64,000 nt of DNA from Nephrocerus scutellatus (taxonomy: Eukaryota > Arthropoda > Insecta > Diptera > Pipunculidae): the NCBI GenBank assembly GCA_947095585.1, contig OX352762.1, positions 10,891,969-10,955,968 on the forward strand, read 5' to 3'. Below the pieces are notes generated by a model. It was not told where the DNA came from. It saw only the letters and a list, made by a program, of their open reading frames with translations, and made no database searches. How positions within the stretch are numbered: the stretch's first letter is position 1; each line of letters begins with the position of its first letter. Position numbers and translations under genes: made by a program. This document shows, in pieces, positions 1 to 12,900 of the stretch.

Positions 1-332
1 TCCACTTATTATTAACCCTCCTTCTCTAAAAGGTATAAGCTTAACATTCTCTGTTAGAGCCAAGTATTTGGGTCTTATTTTGGACAGAAGGCTGAGTTGG
101 AAATCTAACATACAAGAAAGAATTTGTAAAACCACAGTGGGACGCTTCTCATGCAAAAAGCAATTGTTAGCAGATGAGGTCTTTAACCCCATATTACCCA
201 TTGACTATACAGCGGAAGTAAGACCTACTCTTCTAAACTGACTGCCTTAAATAGGAAAGTAAACCTTGACAACTTAAGCAAAGTCCAAAGATCAGCTAGT
301 ATATGTATTAGTGGCGCACTTCGTACAACCCA
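1..332 (+). mobile_element. Non-LTR retrotransposon fragment (end of RT region)
   Basis: Frame-shifted reading shows RAKYLGLILDRRLSWKSNI, then TAEVRPTLLN, then LSKVQRSASICISGALRT. These are the blocks that follow the reverse transcriptase palm in Jockey/R1-like LINEs. It is cut by the window edge on the left and joins another LINE remnant at about 333. Interrupted frames show that it is dead. Confidence 0.75.
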
Positions 333-640
333 ATCTTTTCTAGTTTTGTCGGGATAACCTAAAATGGTTGAGGCTGCTTCCGTATACGCATTTACTGTTT
401 TCTCCCATTTAGACTCTAGGGTTTGGGGCTGTATCTCAGAGAGAGAGAGAGAGAGAGAGACTGTTGTATGCGGGATACATAATGCTGGCTTTCTCGTTGT
501 TTGACGTGTGGTTGAGTGGACAGCGAGCTTCAATCGCACACTGCCAACCACAAGGTGGTTGTCGCTGTTAGACGTCGGCTGCTCTTCGGGTTCTAATGTC
601 CAGCAACGACGATCGCCACTTGTTATACCTCGTAATAGTA
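333..640 (-). mobile_element. LINE endonuclease fragment, same family as 24300-24677
   Basis: The minus strand reads [20 protein letters not shown] and [15 protein letters not shown], nearly identical in wording to the LINE at 24300-24677. The [13 protein letters not shown] block is the C-terminal end of an apurinic-type endonuclease. A short (GA)n run at about 437-460 interrupts it. Intronic, upstream of CalpA exon A. Confidence 0.75.
437..461. repeat. (GA)n microsatellite
   Basis: About 12 GA units inside the LINE remnant, absent from the copy at 24.4 kb, so it grew after insertion. Confidence 0.9.
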
Positions 641-773
641 ACAATGAATTACATATTTCATTCAGTTTTGTTGCATTTGTCTGACAAGCAAGCAATTTTG
701 GAGCGTTCATTTACACTCAACCAACAACTAGTTTTGTTTTTCTCTTTAATTTAATGTTCTTTTGTCTTTGTAG

Positions 774-950
774 CTTGGCGAAAAGGCTAGCGGCTTGCGT
801 GGTCATGGTGATGTTCAAGATTTCGAGTCACTACGTAATCAGTGCCTTTCAACCGGATCACTCTTTGATGACGATCAGTTTCCGGCTAGCAATGAATCGC
901 TTATGTTTTCACGCCGTCCAGATCGCCATATTGAATGGCTGAGACCTCAT
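774..950 (+). CDS. CalpA: CalpA exon A: start of protease core
   Basis: Encodes 59 residues, beginning [17 protein letters not shown] and ending IEWLRPH, typical of the calpain segment just before the catalytic Cys (long conserved 'FESLRNQCL', '[15 protein letters not shown]', and the W-x-R-P block). The acceptor is TTTGTAG at 767-773 and the donor GTAAGT at 951. Phase is 0 on both sides. The exon upstream is not in the window; the sequence directly upstream (336-635) is a LINE remnant, so the preceding intron also carries transposon debris. Confidence 0.93.
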
Positions 951-3900
951 GTAAGTGGACAATGGGAGGCTGGAGATCATCACAATCGTAAACATTGACA
1001 TTGATGTCCACACTCATGTATTTACAGGAGATCGCCGACGATCCGCAATTCTTTGTGGAGGGCTATTCCCGATTCGATGTCCAACAGGGTGAATTAGGTG
1101 ATTGTTGGTTACTAGCAGCAGCTGCCAACTTGACACAAGATGCCAATTTATTCTTCCGAGTTGTGCCGCCAGATCAGAGTTTCGATGAGAGCTACGCTGG
1201 TATTTTTCACTTTTGCTTCTGGCAATATGGCAAATGGATTGACGTGGTTATTGATGATCGTTTGCCAACGTATCGCGGTGAATTGCTATACATGCATTCG
1301 ACGGAAAAGAATGAGTTCTGGAGTGCGTTGCTCGAGAAGGCATACGCCAAGTTAGATATACATTTCCATTTGTTGTTCCGGATTTACTGATTGTAAACTT
1401 CTTGTTGTAGATTGCATGGCTCCTATGAGGCTCTCAAGGGCGGTACTACATGCGAAGCTATGGAAGATTTCACCGGTGGCGTAACTGAATGGTACGACTT
1501 GAAGGAAGCTCCACCAAATCTATTCAATATTTTGGGTAAAGCTGTTGAACGCAACTCGATGATGGGTTGTTCATTGGAACCAGATCCAAATGTACTTGAG
1601 GCCGAGACGCCAGAGGGTTTAATTCGTGGTCATGCATATTCCATAACGCGAGTATCACTTATCGATATTGTGACACCGAATCGTCAGGGTAAAATACCAA
1701 TGATACGCATGCGTAATCCATGGGGCAACGAAGCCGAATGGAATGGACCCTGGAGTGATAGTTCCGCCGAATGGCGTTACATTCCGGAAGATCAGAAAAT
1801 CGAAATTGGGTTAACATTCGATCGTGATGGTGAATTCTGGATGTCATTTCAGGATTTCCTCAATCACTTTGATCGTGTAGAGATTTGCAATCTGTCGCCA
1901 GATTCATTGACCGAGGAGCAACAGCACAGTGGCAAACGTAAATGGGAAATGTCAATGTTCGAAGGTGAATGGACACCGGGCGTTACAGCTGGAGGTTGTC
2001 GTAATTTCCTCGAGACATTCTGGCATAATCCACAGTATGTGATTAGTTTGGTCGATCCCGATGATGAGGATGATGACGGCAAGTGTACCGTGATTGTAGC
2101 TCTGATGCAGAAAAATCGTCGGTCCAAACGCAACATGGGCATGGAATGTCTAACAATCGGTTTTGCCATTTACCACTTGACCGATCGTGATCTAGAGAAC
2201 AGGCCACAACCCATGAGCTTCTTTAAGTATCGTGCATCAGTTGCGCGCTCTCCACATTTCATCAACACTCGTGAGGTAAGTAGGAAGACAATTGTGGGAG
2301 GCGATGCTCGAAACTGACAATTGTTGTTGTTTCTTCAACTGCGATTAGGTTTGTGCTCGCTTTAAGTTGCCACCCGGACAATATTTGATCGTTCCATCAA
2401 CATTCGATCCGAATGAAGAGGGTGAATTCATTATTCGGGTCTTCTCGGAGACCAAAAATCATATGGAGTGGGTATAAATAAGTTTTCCAGAGGGGCGCGC
2501 GCGCGCGTTGCGTTTCCTCTTTTGTTTATTTTTTATTCTTCTTTTCCTTGACCCCCATTTATTGTTATTCTTCCCTTCCTTGCGTAACGACCCAATTGAA
2601 AGTACTGGCGATATTAATGTCAAATTTTGTTTTCTTTCTTTTGGTCCTTTAATGTTTACTAATTTTCTAGAGAGAACGACGACCATGTTGGATATGGAGA
2701 TGTGGATGATAGGGTGAGTGATAAATTTGTTTTATTATTTCAAATAAATTGACATAATACTTAAGTAAATAGTAGTTTGTTGTTGTGTGTAAGCATTAGT
2801 CTAGCCATATATCTTATAGCAATAATTATAATTAGTTGGCTGGTTGGTTTCATCGCGTATTACCACTCGTATTTGTTAATTGAATTATGGTTGTTTCAAT
2901 AGTCAATATTTGTCTGCTTATAACAATTAAATAAAAAATGTAATTTCTAGCAAAATGTAAATTTATTTTCGTTGCTAGTTGCCACACTCTGCCTACACAT
3001 GTCACAAAGTCGAAAGTGCGTACATCAGGTGGGTAAGATGAAAGCGACTACCAGGCCAGCACTGTGCTGTCTGTCTGCATACACTTACTAAGATCAGTGA
3101 ACTCGACTGTTGTTGTTGTTTGCTGTTTCTTTCTATACTGAAGAACCACAGTAAAGAAAGAAATTAGTGGACAGCAGATGGATTGATTTAGTTAGCCTAA
3201 TCACGCGACATCACGCCACATTTTCGTGCAACCCATTGTATTATTCGGTGTACTTTTTGGAAGAACATTTAAATTTTTTTTTGCAAATTTTTAATTAAAT
3301 AAAGTAATTATGTCACGGTTCTCATTCTTATTTATTTAATTGGGTTAATTACGAGGACCATGGCAACGAAAACGGCTAAACGATTTAAGAATTTTCTCAT
3401 GGAACGTACGCTCACTGTATAGAGCTCGAGCTGCACAGCAGCTGGCCCATGCCCTGTCTTAATATAAGGCTGATATAACAGTAATCCAGGAGCTGCGGTG
3501 GACGGACAAAAATCAAAGTACGACATATATTACAGCTGTCATGCAAGACATCATGTGCTCGGGGTGGGGTTTATAGTCAGCAAAAGAATGTAACCCATCG
3601 GCTTTAAAGCAATAAATGAACGGCAGATTTAAAAACATAATCCTCATAAACGTTCACGCACCTACAGAGGATTCCCCTGATGACGAAAAAGAAGAATTCT
3701 TTGAATCACTCAATCGGTAACTCCATGCCTGCCCTCAGTATGATGTAAAAATCATTCTGGGGGATATGAATACTAAAATAGGTAGGGAGCCAGTATTCAG
3801 GCAGTACATTTGCACCCATATCTTACACGAGAACACTAATGACAATGGACAACGAGTCATTGAGATGGCAGCAAGCAATAATTTGGTCGTTGCGAGTACA

Positions 3901-6900
3901 AGGTTTACGCGTAAAAATATCCACAAAGGGTATCTCCTGATGGAGCCACTCGCAATCAGATAGACCGCCGCCACAACCCGAACCTGATGGCGGTACGAAC
4001 GTACCGAGGTGCCAACGTCTACTCGGACCACTATCTTGTTGGTGTAGTGCTCCTAACGCGGATTGCATCATCACGAAAGACTGCATCCGCGAATCGGATT
4101 CGAGTCAACACGGCTGCCCTTCGCAACGAAGAGACCAGAAACAACTACGGTCAAGCGATAGGACTCGCCCTAAATGCAGGAAGAGCAAGGACGTCACCAG
4201 GCGCGGAATGTTATACCAAAGAGTCTGCGGTATGATGCAATATACGCCGCGTTGCACATACTGGAAAGACAAAGAGGGTAATCTGATCGCCGATCTTAAA
4301 GGCATCTTAGAGCGATGGGAAGAGCACTTTCATGAGTTGCAAAACGGCCAACTAACTGAGGAATTGGAGGCTCCACCAATGACCGAAGACCATACTGTTC
4401 TGCCGCCACTAAGCATAGACGAAGATAGCAGAACGATAAATCGGCTCAAAAATAATAAGGCCCCAGGATCAGATGGGATCCCAGCGGAACTGATTATAGG
4501 AGGCCCCATATTACACCAAGCAATTCATGAAGTAATAGTGCAAGTATGGGAGGAAGAAGCTATGCCCGAAGACTGGCGAAGAGGCATCCTGTGCCCCATA
4601 CATAAAAAGGGAGATATCACAAAATGCAGCAATTATCGTGGTATAACGTTATTGAGTACCGCGTATAAGATATGCTCCTTTATTCTTCAAGACAGAATAC
4701 CCCCATACGCCAAAGTCATAATTGGTCCGTACCAGTGTGGCTTCATCCCAGGCAAATCAATAACTGATCAGATTTACACCCTTAGGCAGGTGATGGAAAA
4801 ATGTCTAAGAGTTTCAAAACTAACTACACCATCTTTTTGTAGACTTTAAAGCCGCCTAAGATAGCAGAACCTTATAAAGCCATGAGAGAATTCGGGATCC
4901 CAAATAAACTGACACGACTATGTAGGTTGACCGTGACCAATGTTATAAGCCAAGTAAAAATATTCGGATCACTATCAAGCCCATTCAACATCTATAACGG
5001 GCTCCGACAAGGGGATGGACAAGCTTGCGTCCTTTTCAACCTGGCGTTCGAGAAAGTGATCCGAGACTCTGACGTAACGGTGACAGAAACAATCTTCTAT
5101 AAGTCCATTCAGATACTGGCTTACGCAGACGATATTGACATCGTTGGTAGAAACCGAAGAGCTGTACAGAAGGTTTCATCCAGATCGAGCAGGCGGCACG
5201 AAATCTGGGGCTGCACATAAATGAGAGCAAAACAAAGTACATGATTGCTACGCCACGTCTGCGACTAGAAGACCCAACATTGGTCCCGCAATTATATAGT
5301 GGAGCGCGAATTTGAAGTAGTCATTTATCTATCTACGCGCTTAAAGCCAACAAAGCCTACTCCATAACATCCAAAATGCTGGTATGGTCATACCAGTACT
5401 TACATATGGATACGAGACTAGGGTGCTTAGTGAAAAGCATTCTGACCTCTTAGACGCGGTTGAGAGAAAAGTCTTACGGAGAATTGTTGGCCCTGTATGT
5501 GATTAAGGACGATTCCGGAGACTCTATAATGATGAGATCTACGAGCATTACCGCGGTGTCGACATGGTGAAGAGAATTAAGCTCGGTAGGCTCCTGTGGG
5601 CAGGACACCTAGCTCGCTTGAGCGAAGAGTCGGGTAAATTATTTTTCAAATTTTGTATGTATTGTATGACAAAAGTCAATATCTTAGATTTGGTGGTAAA
5701 GAGTACCATTTCAGTTTACTCTGAGTTGACTCCTAGGCCACAGCTTGTTGCCCAGTCAGGCCCCTTTACATGACTTCGATGATAGCGGACAGGCGCTGTC
5801 GTGATAAAAGAATAACCTATTCATCTGCACATGCGACTACTTTCCTCCTTTCTCGCCGAGGATCTTGTTTATTACCTTTAGTCACACTATGGGCGAAATA
5901 ACACCTCGTTGGGGTGTGCCTCTGTCAAGTTATTAGTAATATTACATCTGACTAGATTTACATGAATTTCTCTGGAGATAATCTATGGAGAAATACGAAA
6001 TCCGTAAGGTTCTTGTACATATAAGTTTTTTTTATATAAAAGTGTATTGTGGACCAACCAGCATTAGGTAACATTTAAAAATAAGAACGTAAATATTAAG
6101 TTTGTGTTAATATAATTTAAATATAAATATTGGAAAAATACTTAATCCAAGCAAGCAAAAACATATATATGTATGTACTCTAAAAAACCCGGTGGACATA
6201 GACCAGCTACTATATGGCTTTAACTATATTAGCTTTATAATTTATGTCTACTTATATTTTTAACATTATCACAAAACTGTTTAATACGCATGCAAATTTT
6301 TTATTACTAAAATGATAACAATGGTAATACGTGAGGTATTCGCAGAGCGCTTAGGGCGGTTTTCACCATTTCCAGTTGGTTGTAATTTGCGTTTCAGCTG
6401 TCAAAAAGCTGACAGAATTCGAATTAGAAGTCGAATAATTTGGTGAAAGCAACGTTGTTGCACTCGGTAGTTCCAAGGCATTTGACAAAGTCTGCCATTA
6501 AGCTCTGGTGTTCAAAATGAATGCCTACAAATTCGTAGCCTGCAATTCCTTGATGACCAGGGACCCATCGTAGCAGTATTTAACGGGTATAGAGTCCATT
6601 GAGTTGGACGACAGATCTTTAAGTGCTGCCTGGCTATCTGAAAAGATATATGTATATCCTAGCGCCCTTAATACCTTAACTAAGGTTTAACCTAGCACAG
6701 ATCTCAATGGGAATGAGCTCAGCCTGTGATACGGATTTTTATTGTATTTTGAATTTAATAAAGGGCTTAGCCCAACTTATTGCCGTGACGCAAGTCATTC
6801 AGGGAGTCCTCCCTTGGCAATAAGTCTCTATATAAAAAAAAAAAAAATACCGTGGGACTCATTTTCATAGGTATCGAGTATCTGGTGTTTGTTCCAAAGA

Positions 6901-9900
6901 CTCCAGCTCTAACTCCAGATTGCATTTTCGATTCATCTGTGAACCAGAACAGACCTCCAGCGTCCAGTGCCGGAACACCATTAGACCAGTTTGCACGTTC
7001 CAATATTTCTACCTCAAATAACCTACCGAAACAGTACTCTCTGACCAGGATGTCGGGGATAGTGGAAAACATGTCCCTATCGTAAATTGAGTCAAGAAGT
7101 TGCAGGTGACCCACATGGTCAGCTGGCTTATACTTGTATTCTAGCTACAGATTAATAAGGCATCTAGCGGCCATCTTCCTAATGAAGATTTGTAGGGGAG
7201 AAAAGCCAATGGCGCACCTTCTAATGTTGCCGTAGGGCAGGTATGCATGGCACCCGTGGTACCGAGACGGGCAATTCTCTGGAGCTTCTGAAGCTTCTGA
7301 ATGGACTTATAGAGGATTGTTCCTTCGTCCAGGTCGGAGAGGACGCAGGCCAGTCCAACCCTTAACGGAGCCCGTTATAGATGTTGAATGGGCTTGATAG
7401 TGATCCGGATATTTTTACTTAGCTTATAACATTGGTCATGGTCAACCTACACAGTCGTGTCAGTTTATTTGGAATGCCAAATTCTCTCCTGGCTTAATAA
7501 AGTTCTACTCTGGCTATGCTATCATAGGCGGCTTTAAAGTCTATAAAAAGATGGTGTAGTCAGTTTTGAAACTCAAGACATTTGTCCATGACCTGCCTAA
7601 GGGGTTAAATCTGATCAGTTGTTGATTTGCCTGGGATGAAGCCACACTTGTATGGACCAATGATGACTTTAGCGTATGGGGCTATCCTGTCTTGAAGGAT
7701 AGAGGAGAAAATCTTATACGCGGCACTCAACAACGTTATGCCACGATAATTGCTGCAGATTGTGATATCTCCTTTCTTAAGTTAAGTATGGGGCACAGGA
7801 TGCCTCTTCGCCAGTCTTCTGGCATAGCTTCTTCCTCCCAAACTTGCACTGTAAGTTCATGAATTTCTTGGTGTATTGTATTTACTGTCTTTCTTGATGA
7901 TGCAACCCGCGCTCGGAGCACTACACCAACAAGATAGTGGTCCAAGCCGATGTTGGCACCTCGGTAAGTTCGTACCGTCATCAGGTTCGGGTTGTGGCGG
8001 CGGTCTATCTGGTTGACCGCACTTCCACCAGTGCTGTGCTTACTTCTAATAAAAATCGCCAAGTCATCCGCATAACCATTGGCGATGTAGCCGGATATTT
8101 GTATATCAACTAGAACATTGTAGATGACTTGTGAAAGGACTCCTCCTTGGACACAATCCTTAATTGTCAAGTTTTAACGAAATTCTGAACCTAACTGAAA
8201 ATGTTGAAAACGGCTTTTAAGACTTTGCTTAACTTTAACTCGTAAATTCTTTTTGTTTATCACAATTTTAACTAAAACATAGCCATAGCCGCTTCCCAGC
8301 AGCTTTATAATGCACCTTAGCTACTACTGGTTTAATTATTTGCTTATAGGCAAACGAAATTGCAGAAAATGGTGACGGAGATTTCAGTGTAAGTTTTCAT
8401 AGAGGACTTTCTTTCTTTTCTTTTTATCTAACTCTCTTTATCTCTTGTATAACTATACTCAATACAAATACAATTATAATTTCAATGAATATAAATGATT
8501 TTTATACAATATTATGTTACAATATAATATTACATCCAAAGGCTTCTTTGGTTGCTACTTCTTCTTTTTCATTTATATTCATTTCTTTGAGAAAAAGTTA
8601 AAACTATCTAGATTTTAATTATTTTTATCACAATGGACTATCTATTGGTCACTGTGGGTCGGCTTCCTGCCGACAGCCACCGCAACCTAATCTAATTATT
8701 TTAATATTGGTTTATAAAATCTGAATGCATTGAGTGTTTAACGCTCATATGAATATCTGTTTATTATTAAATAAATTACACAAATTCACAGACTGTATGC
8801 ATTATTCAAAATAAACACATTTACAAAATTAATTAATTAAGTACTTTATCGTTTTTTATCTGCTTCAGTCTTTTACATTAAATACATATCTGCAAAATAA
8901 AAACAAATGTAACTACGTACGTTTGCATGTCATACTAATGGGTGATCAATTTAGAGGTATCGGATTTTAAATTGAAATAAAACAACAAAAATTCAAATTG
9001 ATTGGGCAATCTTTATTATTTTTGTTTAGAACCATTCATGACATTTATTTTTTGAAGATAATCCCTTTCAAATGTTGACCGCAACTGCGCCGTAATTCGA
9101 CCATCCGTAAACACCAATTTTGAATGACTCGCTCGATTACTTTGGTCGGTATCTCGCGAATAACTGGAGTAATGTTGGCTTTCAATCCCTCAATCGTAAC
9201 TAGTTTATCCAAAAAACATTTAGACTTACCCCCACAAAAAAAAGTCCAAAGGTGTGATATCACACGATCTTGGTGACCAATCCACCGGTCCGAAACGAGA
9301 GATCAATTGCTCACCGAAACGAGGACGCCGTAAATCCATTGTCACGGGCTGTATGGGAGATCACGGGCTTCAAGTTCCGGCATCAAAAAGTCATTTATCA
9401 TGGCGCGATAGCGTTCGCCATTCACTGTTACATTGGCGCCAGCCTCGTCTTTGAAGAAATATGGGCCGATGATTCCTCCAGCCCATAGCCGCACCGAACG
9501 GTAGTTTTCAATGGATGTAATGGCAGTTCGTGAATGGCTTCGGGTTGCTCTTCAGCCCAAATATGGCAATTTTGCTTATTGACGAAGCCATTAAGCCAAA
9601 AATAGGCCTCATCGCTGAACAAAGTTCGGGTCCAAAAATACGGATCTTCGGCGAGTTTTTCAAGAGCCCAACGAATGAAAGTATGACGCTTTGGAAGGTC
9701 GGCCAGCTTCAATTCTTGGACTAGCTGTATTTTATATGCTCTCCAACCAAGATCTCTGCATAAAATCGCCCAAGTAGTGTCATAAGATAGGCCAAGTTGT
9801 TGAGAACGGCGCCGAATCGATTCTTCCGGGTTTTCGGCTAAACTCTCACTTGCAGCCGCAATATTGGGCGATTCGTGGTCTAATCGGTCGAGTATCATAT

Positions 9901-12900
9901 CCAATAATGTAAAATTATTCCCAAGTTTGTCGATGGTATGCCGAATAGTGCGTTCGGTAGGACGATTATATGTACACCATAAGTTGGCCTGAGCGCGCGA
10001 TGAACAATTTTCACAGCGCGTCGATTTTCGTAATATGTACAATTGTACGATTTGTAGACGTTGTTGAGGCGTTAGTCTTTCCAATATTAAAATGTCAATG
10101 AATACTGAATAAAATTATGTATTTAGTTTGACAATAGTCACGCGTGACATGTCAAAAAATTCCTATTGAAAAAAGTACCTCCAATATGATCACCCTTTAC
10201 TTGTAACTAATTAATGCTCCACCTTACATCATTTGTCATTATAATGAAATTTGAATTTTTTATCACATTATTTCTCATCATAAGTGCAGATGCAGTCGCA
10301 AACGCTTTGCTTTAATTATATTTCGTGTTATTTATTAACAAAAATAAAAAGAAAAAGTTAATTAAATTTAAAGAGTATGCATTATATTAGAAGCAAACAA
10401 AAGTTCGTGCACTTTATATTAATTTGGCATTAATTTATGGATCTTTCCATTTGCACATTTCAAACCTGAAATAAAAACAACAGTTAAGCTGTCGAGGTGG
10501 TTCCAGAAACCAGAAATTTAATTTTTTTGTGTTCGTCATGTTTATTTTTCAGTGTTGCCAGATTTTTTTTTTGCGAAATCATGAAATCATGATGGTAATA
10601 TCATGAGAAACAAACAAACTGGCACATCGGAAACATTTAAAAACGTGCTAGACTCTCAATGGAATAAGGTATCTTGGCGCAGGCATATAAAGTACATAAA
10701 CTAACGGAGTGGCAAACACATTTAAATACAAATAGATTAGTGCAATCTGCTTTAAGGAACTTTGCAACATACTGATGCTGTTCCATGATTACGTTCGGAC
10801 CGTCAGCGGCAAAACCAATACATTTTTTTATACTCAATCTTTGATAGTAAAGCGAGCTTCTCAGTTCACCAACTGGGTAGTTGTAATTCTGTCTAAACAC
10901 TTAATTATCTTGAAAGCCTAATATTAACCATTTAATTCACAAAATTCGTAACAATTTTTATTTCTTAAAAAAACTGTCTTTTCTTAAAAAAAAAAAACTT
11001 TTTCGTTTGGACGTTTATTTTCGCGATTTTCGGTGAAGATGAAGTCGAAATGTTAAATGTGAAAAATCCAGCAAAGTGGCACAAATCATGGAGTCATGAG
11101 ATCGTTTAAAAATCTTGGAATTTCTTGACAAATTATGGAATCTGTCTGCACTGGCAGTCTGTTTTGCATCACGCGTCTCTCTTATTGCTCAGTGAGAGCA
11201 CTAAAAGAAAAAGATAAGATGATGGGTAGTAAAATATGCCATGCGCCATGCTCTGCCATAAAATTCGATAAGGTAATAGTGGACTTTGTTGGATTTGAGT
11301 CTCATCAAACGATCCACCTATATTTTTCTCTCTTTCTCTCTCTAATTCTCTTTTTCTCTCATTCCTCCCTATTTCCCTCTTGTACTCTCTCATCCCCTCA
11401 ATCTATTGCTCTCACTTTCTCTTTGTTTCTCTCTTTCTCTATCTTTTTTTTCTGTTTATCTCTCTGTTGCTCTCTCTTTTTCTCTATCTTTTGCTTTCTA
11501 TGTCCCTGTAACTCTTGCGCGCTCTCTCTCTATTTCTCTCTTATTTTCTTTCTCTCTCTCTTTCTCTCTTATTATTTTTCCATTATTTATCTTTCTTTTT
11601 CTTGTCTCTCTCTTTCTCTTGTCACTCTCTCTCTTGCCTCTCTCTCTCTCTTTCTCTTGTCTTTCTCTCTTTCTGTTGTATCTCTCTCTTTCTCTTGTTT
11701 CGCTATATTTTTCTTGTTTCTCTTTCTCTCTTTTCTAGTGCCACTGCTAGATACTTAAAGAGTTTCTGTAGATGCTTCTTTAATTTCCAGTATTCTTCTT
11801 TTTTCCTGTCAAGTCATATGATCCACCCCTGCCTCTACCAAAGTTACATGAGACTTTAGTTCCCAGTCCTATTTCCAGATACTTCACTTCCCTCCTGTTA
11901 CTTAACTACTGGGACCCCACTCGTACATCTTCAACGATTGTAATCAGCCTCTAGGCCTATCACATCACTTATATCTATTTTCATGTGCACAAACCGTACC
12001 CGAAACCATACCCACCGGTAAGCTGTCAAAGTGACGGAGTTTACGAGGTTTTCGTGGTAAACGTTGTCCAAATGGAACGTCAAACTAGTTATCAGATTGA
12101 CAGTAAAATAAACAAAGAGTGCTGCCAACTCATACGAAACCATAAAGTGCACGAACTTTTTAAAAAGTATATAAAAAACATATCCTCTCGAATTAGCTTT
12201 AACTTATTGGTAGCGTGGTTACATAAACACATTTCATATGCTTTGGGGAAATTTAATGTACATTATGTATTTTGAAAATTAAAGAATTCTGTTTTTTTTT
12301 TGTGTATTTGTCATAAAAAGTTTTCAAACTCTGCGAAGGTTTTTTAATGTAAAGTAAAGACGAACAGAATTCTTTGAATTCGAAATCATTACCTTTTGAA
12401 TGGATTTTCTAAAGCACGTTTTTTAATCTTTGCCCATTTAGGTAACACCAAGTATTCCGCCACCAAAAGCTGTCGATCCACAGCGAGAAAGCCTTCGGCG
12501 TTTGTTTCAAAGTATTGCTGGTTCTGACATGGAAGTTGATTGGATGGAGTTGAAACGGATTCTGGATCATTCAATGCGAGATGGTGAGTTATTTGCTAGT
12601 GGGTGGAACCATACTGTGTGTACGTCTGTTGTTTTTGTTAATAACCGAACACACATAAACACAGTAGTAAAAATACAAGAATAGTTTAGTTTTTGGTTTC
12701 TTTTCCATAAAAACAACTTTTCCTTTGTTTATTAGAGACAATGGAAAATCGAACAAACTATGCGAATAGCTATTAAGGGTTAAATAATTTTTAGATAGTC
12801 CCAGAGGTAAGAGGTTCTGTTTTTATTAAGATTTTCCAATTTTGCTTACCCTTAGACCCTTAGAACCTTAGATTCCCAGAGGTTATACACCAGTAAATCC

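Noticed and set aside
225..710. A 161-codon minus-strand open frame upstream of CalpA
   Set aside because: Its recognisable part is LINE endonuclease end plus a translated GA repeat; not a host gene.
11135..11860. Long Leu/Ser/Phe-rich open frames on the + strand
   Set aside because: They are translations of the CT microsatellite in three frames, with no domain likeness.
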